A stretch of 64,000 nucleotides of DNA from CAIQPV01 sp963719855 (GCA_963719855.1 CAVRDK010000004.1:1364001-1428000), one strand, 5' to 3'; shown: positions 26,399 to 35,872, counted from the stretch's first letter. Notes: a model not told the origin generated them from the sequence alone. Translations and numbers: made by a program.

Positions 26399-27397
26399 TT
26401 ATTTCGCGACGTGCTGCACCAAACGCAGCATATTGCAGGTATAGCCATACTCGTTGTCATACCAGGCCACGACCTTGACGAAGGTGCTGTCCAAGGCGAT
26501 ACCTGCACCGGCATCGAACACGGAGGGGCAAGTCTCGCCGCGAAAATCGGTGGCAACCACCTTGTCTTCGGTGTAGCCAAGCACACCTTTCATCGCTCCT
26601 TCGGAGGCCGCCTTCATCGCCTTGCAGATGTCTTCGTAGGAAGCTTCCTTGATCAGCTCAACCGTCAGGTCGACTACGGACACGTCGGAAGTCGGCACGC
26701 GGAAAGCCATGCCGGTGAGTTTTTTGTTCAACTCGGGGATAACCTTGCCCACAGCCTTGGCGGCGCCAGTGGAAGAAGGGATGATATTTTCCAGAATGCC
26801 GCGACCGCCGCGCCAATCCTTGTTGGAGGGGCCGTCCACGGTCTTCTGAGTGGCTGTGGCAGCATGCACTGTCGTCATCAGGCCGCGCTTGATGCCCCAG
26901 TTGTCATTCAGTACCTTGGCAACCGGAGCCAGGCAGTTGGTGGTGCAGGAAGCGCCGGAAACAATGGTTTCGCCGGCATATTTTTGGTGGTTCACGCCGT
27001 ACACGAACATGGGAGTGTCGTCCTTGCTCGGTGCGGATTGAACCACCTTTTTGGCACCCGCTGTGATGTGTGCCTGGCAAGATTCTTTTGTCAGGAAGAA
27101 ACCGGTGCAGTCGATTACGATGTCGGCACCCACTTCGTTCCATTTCAGTTCGGCGGGATTTTTGACTGCGGACAGGCGAATCTTCTTGCCATTAACAACC
27201 ATGTTGCCGCCATCAATTGAGACATCGCCTTTAAAACGGCCATGCACGGAGTCGTATTTCAGCATGTAAGCCAGATAGTCCGGCTCAAGCAGGTCGTTGA
27301 TGGCAACGATCTCGATGTCTTTGAAGTCCTTGGCGACAGCGCGGAACACCATGCGTCCGATACGGCCAAATCCGTTGATACCCACTTTTATTGCCAT
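26399..27397 (-). CDS. gap: Glyceraldehyde-3-phosphate dehydrogenase, type I
   Basis: 332-residue GAPDH. The Rossmann motif INGFGRIGR is at 8-16, catalytic C151 lies in SGASCTTNC, and a conserved His follows near 178. In the Calvin cycle it reduces 1,3-bisphosphoglycerate; in glycolysis it runs the other way. An Asp in AINDL suggests NAD use, though this is only indicative. AAGGAG precedes ATG 27397. It lies between tkt (298 bp away) and pgk on the same strand. Confidence 0.96.
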   Translation of the reverse strand: MAIKVGINGFGRIGRMVFRAVAKDFKDIEIVAINDLLEPDYLAYMLKYDSVHGRFKGDVSIDGGNMVVNGKKIRLSAVKNPAELKWNEVGADIVIDCTGFFLTKESCQAHITAGAKKVVQSAPSKDDTPMFVYGVNHQKYAGETIVSGASCTTNCLAPVAKVLNDNWGIKRGLMTTVHAATATQKTVDGPSNKDWRGGRGILENIIPSSTGAAKAVGKVIPELNKKLTGMAFRVPTSDVSVVDLTVELIKEASYEDICKAMKAASEGAMKGVLGYTEDKVVATDFRGETCPSVFDAGAGIALDSTFVKVVAWYDNEYGYTCNMLRLVQHVAK

Positions 27398-27695
27398 GAT
27401 TTACTCCTTGGAGGTTGAACTAGTAATTATTATTGGATCGCCAGAACGAAAAATATTTTACGCCCCGGCGATGAACGTTGTATTACAGAACTCTTTTTAC
27501 CGTGTTGACGACATTGTGGTTTTGGCCGGGGCTACGCCCCTTAACATTCCCTACGCTCATGTTAGCCTCCGCCGCAATGAAGTCGCCAACAAGCTAGGCA
27601 CTAATTACTTTCTTCACTTTATGTTGCATTGTAGTTCCGGCATAACGTTGGCCTTCGGCAAACGTTAGCCTACACTGAAATGTCGTCAACGTATC
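27398..27695. other. tkt-gap spacer with hairpins
   Basis: The spacer holds AACGTT-gGCC-ttc-GGC-aaACGTT (27644-27666) and a looser TTAACAT...ATGTTA inverted repeat near 27540-27563. They may attenuate or process the transcript. No gene was seen. Confidence 0.4.
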
Positions 27696-29711
27696 TTATA
27701 GAATACTCTTAACTGTTTTGACGACATTTTCAACCGTAAAGCCAAAGTGCTTGAACAGTTCGCCAGCCGGAGCGGATTCACCGAAACAATCCATACCGAT
27801 CACCGCGCCTTCCAGCCCGACATATTTGTGCCATAAACCGGTTACCCCGGCTTCTACCGCCACGCGCTTGACACCCTTGGCCAACACGCTGTCTTGGTAA
27901 TTTTTATCCTGATGGTCAAACACGTTGGTCGAAGGCATGGACACGACGCGCACGTTAATGCCTTCGGCGGCCAGCGTGGCTTGCGCCTTCATTGCCAGAT
28001 CCACTTCGGAGCCTGTGGCGATAATGATCGCTTGCGGTTTGCCATTGGCGGCTTCGGACAGCACATAGCCGCCCTTGCGGATGTTGGCGATCTGCGCCGC
28101 ATCGCGCTTCTGGAAGTTCAGGTTCTGGCGGCTGAAAATAAGCGAAGTCGGGCCGGTCTTGCGTTCAACTGCCGCAACCCAGGATACGATGGATTCGACG
28201 GTGTCGCATGGGCGCCATACATCCATGTTCGGAATGAAGCGCAGGGTGGTTGTCTGTTCGACTGGCTGGTGAGTCGGGCCGTCTTCGCCCAAGCCGATGG
28301 AGTCATGGGTGAACACATAGATCACGCGCTGCTTCATAAGGGCCGACATGCGCAAGGCATTGCGCATGTATTCCGAGAACATCAGGAAGGTGCCGCCGAA
28401 CGGCAACAGGCCGCCATGCAACGCCATGCCGTTCATGATGTGTGCCATGCCGAATTCGCGCACGCCGTAGCTGATGTAATTGCCGGGTTTCTTGCCATGC
28501 ACATGGTGCGCGCCTGTCCAGTTGGTCAGGTTGGAACCGGTCAGGTCAGCAGAGCCGCCGAGGAATTCAGGTAGCGCAGGAACCAATGCGTTGATGGCGT
28601 TTTGCGAAGCCTTGCGCGTGGCGATGGTCTCGCCCTTTTCATTGATTTGCGCAATCGCCTTGGCGGCATGCTTTGCCCAGTTGGCTGGCAGATCGCCCTG
28701 CGTGCGGCGCTCGAACTCGGCAGCTTCCGCCGGGAAAGCCTTGCGATATTCTGCAAATTTGTTACTCCACAGCTTTTCCAGCCCGGCGCCCCGGGTGCGC
28801 GCATCCCATGCTTCATACACGTGCTGGGGGATTTCAAACGGGGGATAATTCCAGCCGATGTGCGCGCGGGTTGCGGCGATTTCTGCATCGCCCAGCGCCG
28901 CACCGTGCACGTCGTGCGTGCCTTCCTTGTTCGGCGAACCGCAGCCGATGATGGTCTTGCAGCAGATCAGCGAAGGTTTGTCGGTGACGGCCTTTGCTTC
29001 GTTAATCGCCGCGTTCAGTGCTTCGGGATCATGCCCTTCAACATCGGCGATCACATGCCAGCCGTAAGCTTCGAAGCGCTTGGGTGTATTGTCGGTGAAC
29101 CAGCCACCGACATGACCGTCGATGGAAATGTCGTTGTCGTCCCAGAATGCAACCAGCTTGCCCAGACCCCAGGTACCGGCCAAGGCGCAGGCTTCGTGCG
29201 AGATGCCTTCCATCATGCAGCCGTCACCCATAAACACGTAGGTGTGGTGGTTAACAATTTCATGGCCGGGACGATTGAATTCATTGGCCAGCAATTTCTC
29301 CGACATGGCAAAACCCACGGCATTGGTGATGCCTTGGCCGAGCGGCCCGGTAGTAGTTTCCACACCGACGGTATAACCGTATTCGGGATGTCCCGGCGTC
29401 TTGGAATGCATCTGGCGGAAACGCTTGATCTCTTCCATAGGCAGGTCATAACCAGACAAATGCAGCAAAGCATAAACCAGCATGGAGCCATGACCGTTGG
29501 ATTGCACGAAACGATCACGGTCAGCCCATTTAGGATTGGACGGATTATGGCGCAGGTGGTGGTTCCACAGCACCTCGGCGATTTCCGCCATGCCCATCGG
29601 TGCGCCGGGATGCCCGGAGTTGGCTTTTTGTACGGCATCCATCGCCAAGGCGCGGATCGCGCCGGTAGTGTCGTTAAACTTGGGGGGTCTTACATTGCGC
29701 GTCGTAGCCAT
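27696..29711 (-). CDS. tkt: Transketolase
   Basis: 671-residue transketolase of usual length. It is thiamine-diphosphate dependent and moves two-carbon units in the Calvin and pentose-phosphate pathways. The ThDP motif GDG-x-MMEGISHEA is near residue 162, the conserved HSKTPGHPE is near 102, and the pyrimidine-binding domain signature (DSIGLGEDGPTHQPVEQ) is near 470-486. It starts at ATG 29711 with GGAG just upstream. It is the first gene of the leftward carbon-metabolism run. Confidence 0.96.
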   Translation of the reverse strand: MATTRNVRPPKFNDTTGAIRALAMDAVQKANSGHPGAPMGMAEIAEVLWNHHLRHNPSNPKWADRDRFVQSNGHGSMLVYALLHLSGYDLPMEEIKRFRQMHSKTPGHPEYGYTVGVETTTGPLGQGITNAVGFAMSEKLLANEFNRPGHEIVNHHTYVFMGDGCMMEGISHEACALAGTWGLGKLVAFWDDNDISIDGHVGGWFTDNTPKRFEAYGWHVIADVEGHDPEALNAAINEAKAVTDKPSLICCKTIIGCGSPNKEGTHDVHGAALGDAEIAATRAHIGWNYPPFEIPQHVYEAWDARTRGAGLEKLWSNKFAEYRKAFPAEAAEFERRTQGDLPANWAKHAAKAIAQINEKGETIATRKASQNAINALVPALPEFLGGSADLTGSNLTNWTGAHHVHGKKPGNYISYGVREFGMAHIMNGMALHGGLLPFGGTFLMFSEYMRNALRMSALMKQRVIYVFTHDSIGLGEDGPTHQPVEQTTTLRFIPNMDVWRPCDTVESIVSWVAAVERKTGPTSLIFSRQNLNFQKRDAAQIANIRKGGYVLSEAANGKPQAIIIATGSEVDLAMKAQATLAAEGINVRVVSMPSTNVFDHQDKNYQDSVLAKGVKRVAVEAGVTGLWHKYVGLEGAVIGMDCFGESAPAGELFKHFGFTVENVVKTVKSIL

Positions 29712-30081
29712 CTCTCACGGGTCTCCTGGACATCTCTGGAACGGGTTGAATTGTTACATCTTTACAATAGGGGAGGGCGATTATGCCGCACCGCCCTGTT
29801 TTGGGCAATACGCAAATCCGGGTAGCCCGGTTGGAATTCCATAATTCCGACAAGGATATATCGGGTTGAATTATTGCCTCAGTACGTTGCGGCACATAGC
29901 ACGGATGTGCAGTGTAGGGTGCCTCTAACAATCCAATTTTTGTCGCTATGCTGCGTTGCTCACAAAAAATTACTTCTTGCATATCAAACATATGCGGCGG
30001 CGTAATTTTTTGATCGCGCCTTGCCTAGCTTATAAAATTAAATTTTTAGAGGCACCCTGTAGCCGACTAGGCAAACCCCTG
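29712..30081. other. 370-bp spacer with a MITE-like element
   Basis: It contains the tkt promoter region and element F1 (29916-30058). No coding potential was seen. Confidence 0.5.
29916..30058. mobile_element. MITE-like element F1 with 13-bp terminal inverted repeats
   Basis: 143 bp bounded by AGGGTGCCTCTAA (29916-29928) and TTAGAGGCACCCT (30046-30058), perfect inverted repeats. The centre is a palindrome GCATAT-caaac-ATATGC (29979-29995), flanked by AAAAAATTAC and GTAATTTTTT. The arms resemble those of F2 near 35681-35788. No transposase is encoded. Confidence 0.65.
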
Positions 30082-30702
30082 CTAACTGTCATCGGCGGAT
30101 TTTTTGGCAAATTTGATATCGAGTTGTTTCAACTTGCGGTACAGGTGGGTGCGTTCCAAACCAACGTTTTGAGCTATGCGAACGATGTTGCCGTTCTCTT
30201 TTTGCATGTGATGGTTGAAGTACAGGGTATCAAAATGGTCGCGCGCCTCGCGTAGCGGCAAATCGAGCGGCAGCGAGTATTGTGGCTTGGTATTCGCAGC
30301 TTCGTCATGATCCGCCGGACGGATGCGCGGCGCGCCTTGCCGGATCGCCTTGGCGACGGTGGCAAGCAGTTTCTGCAAGGCGACGGGTTTTTCCAGAAAA
30401 TCCGTTGCGCCGATGCGCGTTGCCTCAACAGCGGTTTCTATGGTGCCGTGGCCGGACATCATGATAACCGGCATGGTCAGCAAGCCTTCTGCCACCCACT
30501 CTTTGAGCAGTGTGACGCCATCGGTATCAGGCATCCAGATGTCCAGTAACACCAAGTCGGGAGCCATGCGGTTGCGGATGGCGCGCGCCTGCGCGGCGTT
30601 TTCTGCCACAGACACGTGATAGCCCTCGTCGAACAGGATTTCCGAAAGCAACTCGCGTATTCCGATTTCATCATCCACTACCAGAATTTCTTTGGCTGCC
30701 AT
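30082..30702 (-). CDS. NtrX-like response regulator lacking the AAA+ domain
   Basis: 206-residue protein. The receiver domain (about 5-120) has phospho-acceptor D54 in LLDIWMPDTDG. The C-terminal part ends with a Fis-type helix-turn-helix (IAQNVGLERTHLYRKLKQLD). The sigma-54 AAA+ domain of full NtrX is absent, so it probably binds DNA without activating sigma-54 directly. The start overlaps the kinase stop at 30702, so they form an NtrY-NtrX-like pair responding to an unknown signal (nitrogen or redox, from family knowledge). Confidence 0.85.
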   Translation of the reverse strand: MAAKEILVVDDEIGIRELLSEILFDEGYHVSVAENAAQARAIRNRMAPDLVLLDIWMPDTDGVTLLKEWVAEGLLTMPVIMMSGHGTIETAVEATRIGATDFLEKPVALQKLLATVAKAIRQGAPRIRPADHDEAANTKPQYSLPLDLPLREARDHFDTLYFNHHMQKENGNIVRIAQNVGLERTHLYRKLKQLDIKFAKKSADDS

Positions 30703-32825
30703 TACGCGACCTCCATCAATAAGGGCAAGGCGACGCTTACCAGCGTGCCGCCTTCCGCCAGGTTTTCGATGGCGATGTTACCGCCATGTTCTTCCACAAT
30801 TTTTTTCACAATCGCCAGACCCAGACCGGTGCCCTTGGACTTGGTCGTGACATAAGGTTCAAAAGCACGCGCCAGCAGGTGTTCCGGAAAACCATTGCCG
30901 TTGTCCCGCACGCACAGTTTTAGTACCCCATCCTCATCCGCCGTGCTCAGGATTATTTCCGGGGAAGCCACATCCTGCAATTCGTCCTGTGCGTTTTGCA
31001 GCAGGTTGTGAATTACTTGACGCAAGCGCGTTGCGTCGCCATTCACCAAAGCTTGTGTCGCGTCAAGGCGCATAGTGATCGGGCTGTTGTTCGCCTCGTA
31101 CAGGCCGAGCACCTCGCGCAACAACAAGTGCAGATCCAGCGCCGCCAGCTTGGGCGCGGGTGCGCGCGCATAATCGGAAAATTCCATCACCATGTTTTTC
31201 ATCGCCGCCACTTGGCTGACTATGGTCTGCGTGGCGCGTTTTAACAGTTGCGCATCTTTCTCGTCCAGCTTTGTGCTCAGTTTGTGCTGCAACCGCTCTG
31301 CGGAAAGCTGGATGGGCATCAGCGGGTTCTTGATTTCGTGCGCCAGGCGGCGCGCCACTTCGCCCCATGCGGCTTGGCGCTCCGCTTGCAGCAGATGAGT
31401 GATGTCGTCGAACACCACTACATAGCCGTTTTCCACCGCCGTCTCTAGCCGTGTGCCACGCATCAGCAGCATCTGGTTGCCGTTCTTGCTGAGCCGCTCG
31501 ATCTGGCGCTGCCATTCGTTGCCCGGCGCTTCGTCGAACGCCTGCATCACAGCTTCGCAGAAAGGCCGCAGCAAAGGATGGTGGACGGCAATTTCCTGCA
31601 GGGGTATGCCCTGCATGTCCGGCAGTGGCGCATCCAATATCTGCACCGCGCTGCCGTTGACGGTGCGCAGCCGGAACTGTTCGTCTACCACCAACACCCC
31701 GGAGGACAGATGCGCCAGCACGCTTTCCAGATACGCCTTGGCGTTCTTCACCTGGAGCTGCTGGCGCTCGCTCATGGTTTTTGCATCGGCCAGTTGCGAG
31801 GTCATCTGGTTGAACAGGCCGGTCAACGCGCCCAGCTCATCGCTGCTTTGCACCGGGTGCTGGTGCGTGAAGTCGCCCTGCGCCACCGCGCGCGTGCCAT
31901 CGGCCAGAGCGGCGAGCGGCTCGCTCAGCCGGTTGCTGATGAAGAATGCCGCCGATACCGCGCTAAGCAGCACGATCAGCAGCGACAGTGTGAGTGTGAT
32001 GCCATATAAGCGCTTTAATCCGAGGCGGGACAGCGATAGCTGCTTGTAGTCTCGGTATACCTCCTGCACCGTTTCCGCATCTTCGGCAAGCTGCTTCGGC
32101 ACTGGCTGGGTGAATTGCAGAATGCGCGCTTCCTGCGACAGACGACCCGGCTTGACCGGCACCAGCACGCGCAACGTCAGGCTGTTGTCGGGCAAGGTGT
32201 CTATGATGCTGTACACGCCCTGTTTGCGCGCCTCGCGCAGCATCGCAGCGTCCGGCATGTCGGGTGACGACTTGTGGCTGCTGCTGGCAAAGGCCAGCAG
32301 CTTGCCGTTGTTGTCGAACAGCGCCGTTTCTTGCGCCGTACCCTCGTCTATCAGGCGGGCCAGCGTTCCGGCGTGCTGCTCCGGCGCCTGTTCCGCCAGC
32401 AGCAGGGCGATGAACTGCCCCTTCTTGCTCAATTCCTGGAGTCCGTTGTCAAGCGCACTGCGCCCCAGATTCAGGCCGCCTTCCAGCGCCTTTTCCACAC
32501 GCACGTCGAACCACGATTCGATGCTCTTGCTCAGGAACTGCACCGACACCGCGTATACCAGCAACCCAGGCAAAATTGCGATCAAGGTGAAAAACAGCGC
32601 CAGGCGCAAGGTGAGTTTCGCGCCGAACACTTGCGCTTTGATCTTGCCACGCAACTGCCAGAGTTGGTAGCCCACCAGCAGGGTGAGGCACAGCGCCAGC
32701 AGCCCGGCCAGTGCCAGCAAAGCGTAGTAATTGCGCGAGAACAAGTCGGTGTTGGCACTGGCGCTGGTCAGCAGGTAAAGTAGCAGACTGCCGATCAGTG
32801 CACTGACGATGGCCAGGTATTTCAC
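30702..32825 (-). CDS. NtrY-like membrane histidine kinase
   Basis: 707-residue sensor. It has N-terminal membrane segments, a long periplasmic region, another membrane segment near 290, a HAMP domain, a PAS-like region (about 380-480), HisKA with RRLAHEIKNPLMP, and a HATPase ending with VRDNGNGFP and GTGLGLAIVKKI. This order is typical of NtrY. It should phosphorylate D54 of the adjacent regulator. It lies 3 bp after the DUF4390 gene in the rsmB-DUF4390-ntrY-ntrX order common in betaproteobacteria. Confidence 0.88.
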   Translation of the reverse strand: MKYLAIVSALIGSLLLYLLTSASANTDLFSRNYYALLALAGLLALCLTLLVGYQLWQLRGKIKAQVFGAKLTLRLALFFTLIAILPGLLVYAVSVQFLSKSIESWFDVRVEKALEGGLNLGRSALDNGLQELSKKGQFIALLLAEQAPEQHAGTLARLIDEGTAQETALFDNNGKLLAFASSSHKSSPDMPDAAMLREARKQGVYSIIDTLPDNSLTLRVLVPVKPGRLSQEARILQFTQPVPKQLAEDAETVQEVYRDYKQLSLSRLGLKRLYGITLTLSLLIVLLSAVSAAFFISNRLSEPLAALADGTRAVAQGDFTHQHPVQSSDELGALTGLFNQMTSQLADAKTMSERQQLQVKNAKAYLESVLAHLSSGVLVVDEQFRLRTVNGSAVQILDAPLPDMQGIPLQEIAVHHPLLRPFCEAVMQAFDEAPGNEWQRQIERLSKNGNQMLLMRGTRLETAVENGYVVVFDDITHLLQAERQAAWGEVARRLAHEIKNPLMPIQLSAERLQHKLSTKLDEKDAQLLKRATQTIVSQVAAMKNMVMEFSDYARAPAPKLAALDLHLLLREVLGLYEANNSPITMRLDATQALVNGDATRLRQVIHNLLQNAQDELQDVASPEIILSTADEDGVLKLCVRDNGNGFPEHLLARAFEPYVTTKSKGTGLGLAIVKKIVEEHGGNIAIENLAEGGTLVSVALPLLMEVA

Positions 32826-32828
32826 GGC

Positions 32829-33494
32829 CTATTCGTCCTTGTTGCGTGCAGCCGCTTCGGGGCGCACGAACCAGCGATACCAGTCGGAATCGAGGCTCCA
32901 GTCGTCACTGGTCAGCGCATTGACCTGTAGCGGCTTAGGCAATTGCGTCACGTCCAGACGCAGGCGCACTGCCGCGACGTAGTTGTTGTCTTTCTTGAAC
33001 AGCTTCTCCGAAATATAGCCGCCGCCCTTGAACAGTTCTACCGGAATGGGCGCGGCTGACGGGTGCCCGATGACGCGTAATGCGTCATCCAGGCTGGCGA
33101 AATTCTGGAACAGTGCACCGCGTGTAATACGGTACTGACGCGTCAAGGTGTTGTAGGACAGCTTGATGGTCTGTTCGCTGTGCGTAACCACCTCATCCAT
33201 CCAGTACCAGCGCGGGTGGGTCAGGGTGAATTCGCTGATGAAATATAGCGGTACTCCTTGCTCCAACGCCTGCTCGACCACGAAATTGAACCTGAGGTTA
33301 AAGTTGGCGGAAAGCTGATAGCTGTCATCGGAAAAATGTGCTTCTGCCTTGCTCAATTCTATGCCGTCGGCGCGGGCGGCGGAAATGCCCGGCCACAGCA
33401 GCGCCAGCGCCAGCAGGATAGTCCGCAAAACCACCCGCAATGGCTTAAGCAGGTTTGTGCAGTAACACATAAAAGAAACCGTCATGCTGGTCAT
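32829..33494 (-). CDS. DUF4390 protein, exported
   Basis: 221-residue protein with a signal-like hydrophobic segment (about 20-42: VVLRTILLALALLWPG then ARA) and a DUF4390 domain. The function is unknown. Such genes regularly sit between rsmB and ntrY, as here. The N-terminus overlaps rsmB by 50 bp if ATG 33494 is used; ATG 33470 would cut this to 26 bp. No strong ribosome site marks either start. Confidence 0.8.
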   Translation of the reverse strand: MTSMTVSFMCYCTNLLKPLRVVLRTILLALALLWPGISAARADGIELSKAEAHFSDDSYQLSANFNLRFNFVVEQALEQGVPLYFISEFTLTHPRWYWMDEVVTHSEQTIKLSYNTLTRQYRITRGALFQNFASLDDALRVIGHPSAAPIPVELFKGGGYISEKLFKKDNNYVAAVRLRLDVTQLPKPLQVNALTSDDWSLDSDWYRWFVRPEAAARNKDE

Positions 33495-34716
33495 CGGGCA
33501 AAAGTTGGCCTTCGTTTAAATTGGGCGCGGGCAGCGACAGTTGCCGGGCATCATCGCGTTGCCGCAAAAATTCGCTGATGACCTGCTGGTTTTCCCGCGC
33601 AAAAACGGAACAGGTCGCATAAAGCAATTTACCATCTCTTGCCAGCAGCCGCCACAGCGCATCCAGAATTTGTAGTTGCTGTTGCGCGAATCCGTCTATG
33701 TCCTCCGGGCGGCGTAGCCACTTTATGTCTGGATGACGGCGCACCACGCCGGAGGCGGAGCAGGGCACATCGGCGAGAATGCGCTGGAACGGCTGACCGT
33801 CCCACCAATCGTCCGGCTGCGCCGCATCACCGATTTGCAGGCGCGCGGACAATTGCAGGCGCTGCATATTTTCGCGCACCCGCTCCAGGCGTTGTGCATC
33901 CTTGTCCAACGCGAGCAGGTCGAGTTGGGCTAGCTCCAGCAGATGGGTACTCTTGCCGCCGGGTGCGGCGCAGGCATCCAGCACACGCATTCCGTCACTC
34001 ACATCGAGCAGCCGCGCTGCATATTGCGCACCTGCATCCTGCACCGAAACCAGACCGTCGGAGAACCCCGGCAACTTGTCCACCGCCATGGGATGTTCCA
34101 GCAGCACGGCATCCGGGGCTATCAGGCTGGCCACTATGCCTTGCGCCGTGAGAAGTTCCAGATAAGCGGTGGGCGTAGTGCGCCGGCAGTTCACGCGCAA
34201 CGTCATCGGCGGATGCTGGTTGCCAGCCAGCAGGATGGCATCGGCGTGTTCGCCATATTGCATCTTGAGCGTATCTATCCACCATTGCGGATACGAGTAA
34301 CGGCCTTCTTCGCTTTCGGCGGCGGCAACCAGCAGTGCGTCCCGCTTGCGCAGGAAATTACGCAGCACCGCATTGGCCAATCCGCCTGCCGCCCCATTGT
34401 GCTTGCGCACCGCTCGCACGGCGAAGTCTACCACCGCATGAGGCGCCGCTTTGGTGTATTGCAACTGGTACAGTGCAACCAGCAACAAGCAGTGCAACTG
34501 TTCATCCTGCACCGGCTTGTGCAGCAATTGTTCCAGTACGCGCACCAGTTGGCCGTAGAAGCGCAATGTGCCGTAGCTCAAGTCCTGTAGCGCGCCACGC
34601 TGTTGCGGCGACAATCCGGGCGCGGTCTGCAAGGCCGCGCTCAACACCTGGTTCAGGTTGCGTCCGCTCAATACCTGGCAGACCACTTGGGCTGCTGCTT
34701 GTTGTGTGGTGTGCAT
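33445..34716 (-). CDS. rsmB: 16S rRNA (cytosine-967-C5)-methyltransferase RsmB
   Basis: 423-residue protein. An N-terminal NusB-like RNA-binding domain (about 1-140) is followed by a SAM-dependent methyltransferase with motif I CAAPGGKSTHLLE and the two cysteines of DVPCSASG and ATCSVF that catalyse m5C formation. It starts at ATG 34716 (MHTTQQAAAQ), one base after the fmt stop. A longer reading to 34830 overlaps fmt and is rejected. Confidence 0.93.
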   Translation of the reverse strand: MHTTQQAAAQVVCQVLSGRNLNQVLSAALQTAPGLSPQQRGALQDLSYGTLRFYGQLVRVLEQLLHKPVQDEQLHCLLLVALYQLQYTKAAPHAVVDFAVRAVRKHNGAAGGLANAVLRNFLRKRDALLVAAAESEEGRYSYPQWWIDTLKMQYGEHADAILLAGNQHPPMTLRVNCRRTTPTAYLELLTAQGIVASLIAPDAVLLEHPMAVDKLPGFSDGLVSVQDAGAQYAARLLDVSDGMRVLDACAAPGGKSTHLLELAQLDLLALDKDAQRLERVRENMQRLQLSARLQIGDAAQPDDWWDGQPFQRILADVPCSASGVVRRHPDIKWLRRPEDIDGFAQQQLQILDALWRLLARDGKLLYATCSVFARENQQVISEFLRQRDDARQLSLPAPNLNEGQLLPDDQHDGFFYVLLHKPA

Positions 34717-34717
34717 A

Positions 34718-35653
34718 TTAGATAGGAGATGTGAACTGGTTGCCGGGATGCAGCGCAAATCCCTGCACAAATTGCGCCGCAGGCAGCGCCTTGGCGTTCG
34801 GGCGTTGCAGGATTTCCAGGCGTAGCGCACCTTGGCCGCACGCTACAACGATGCCGTCTTTGTCCACAGACAATACTGTACCGGGTTTGCCGACCAAATC
34901 GGCACGCGCACTGGCCTGCCATATCTTGATGGGAGTCGCGTTGAGGGTGGCGGTTGCGACCGGGAAGGGGTTGTAAGCGCGCACCGCATTTGCAATGTGG
35001 GTAGCGTCTCCCGTCCAGTCGATTTGCGCTTCGGCCTTACTTAGTTTTGCGGCATAGGTTGTCAGCGCGGCATCTTGCGGCGTGCGCACCAATCGATTTT
35101 GCTCCAATAAGCGCAACGCCTCGACAATAGCCGTAGCGCCCAGTTCTGCCAATTTGTCATGCAGCGTTTGCGCGTTGTCGTGCGCGGTAATCGGACAGGA
35201 CTTTTTCAGCAGCATGTCTCCGGTGTCCAGCCCCGCATCCATTTGCATGACGGTGATGCCGGTTTCGCTATCGCCAGCCAGAATGGCGCGCTGAATGGGC
35301 GCCGCGCCGCGCCAGCGCGGCAGCAGCGAGGCATGGATGTTCAGGCAACCGTGGCGTGGCAGTTGCAACACCGCCTGCGGCAGAATTAATCCATAGGCTG
35401 CGACTACCATCACGTCAGCAGCATAAGCGGCGAGTTCGAGTTGGATGTCGGCATCCTTCAGTGAGCGCGGTTGCAACACGGGTAGGCCATGCTGCAAAGC
35501 TAACTGCTTGACCGGGCTGGGAGTGAGTTGCATGCCGCGCCCGGCGGGGCGGTCGGGCTGGGTTAATACTGCGGCCACGTCGAACTGCTGCGCCAGCAAT
35601 GTTTCCAGGGCGGCGGCGGCAAAGTGCGGGGTGCCGGCAAAAATGATTTTCAT
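34718..35653 (-). CDS. fmt: Methionyl-tRNA formyltransferase
   Basis: 311-residue enzyme that formylates initiator Met-tRNA with 10-formyl-tetrahydrofolate. The start MKIIFAGTPHFA is typical and the catalytic HASLLPRWRGAAPIQ motif is near 108-122. ATG 35653 is preferred to an upstream in-frame ATG at 35686, which would add 11 atypical residues. It lies downstream of def, with F2 and B repeats in between. Confidence 0.95.
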   Translation of the reverse strand: MKIIFAGTPHFAAAALETLLAQQFDVAAVLTQPDRPAGRGMQLTPSPVKQLALQHGLPVLQPRSLKDADIQLELAAYAADVMVVAAYGLILPQAVLQLPRHGCLNIHASLLPRWRGAAPIQRAILAGDSETGITVMQMDAGLDTGDMLLKKSCPITAHDNAQTLHDKLAELGATAIVEALRLLEQNRLVRTPQDAALTTYAAKLSKAEAQIDWTGDATHIANAVRAYNPFPVATATLNATPIKIWQASARADLVGKPGTVLSVDKDGIVVACGQGALRLEILQRPNAKALPAAQFVQGFALHPGNQFTSPI

Positions 35654-35680
35654 AGTGAAATTAGTCCGACAAAAACCTTT

Positions 35681-35788
35681 GTACAACGTAGCGAGCGAAG
35701 CTGAGACAAGGCAAAAAATGGCGAAAAACCGGAGTGTACATTTAGTACATGAGGATTTTGAGTCATTTTTTAACGCAGTATCAGCAAG
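35681..35788. repeat. Element F2 (relative of the MITE-like F1)
   Basis: It has a central palindrome TGTAC-attta-GTACA (35735-35749). Flanks in reverse complement read CTGCGTTAAAAAATGAC and CCATTTTTTGCCTTGTCTCAG. These match the F1 arms (CTGCGTT...AAAAAATTAC; ATTTTTTGATCGCGCCTTGC) while the centre differs. The terminal AGGGTGCCTC repeats of F1 are absent. Confidence 0.55.
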
Positions 35789-35791
35789 CGC

Positions 35792-35850
35792 ATAACCAAC
35801 GACTTAGTTGGCATAGTTTGGCAACTTAGTCGGATGGCTAGTTGTTTCAT
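35792..35850. repeat. Hairpin element B copy
   Basis: Reverse complement reads GATGAAACAACTAGCCATCC ... AAGTCGTTGGTTAT. The ends match other B copies (ACTAGCCA and TGGTTAT). The stem bases differ but still pair in part. Confidence 0.7.
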
Positions 35851-35872
35851 CGAGTAGTTGTGCAAAAGTTTT

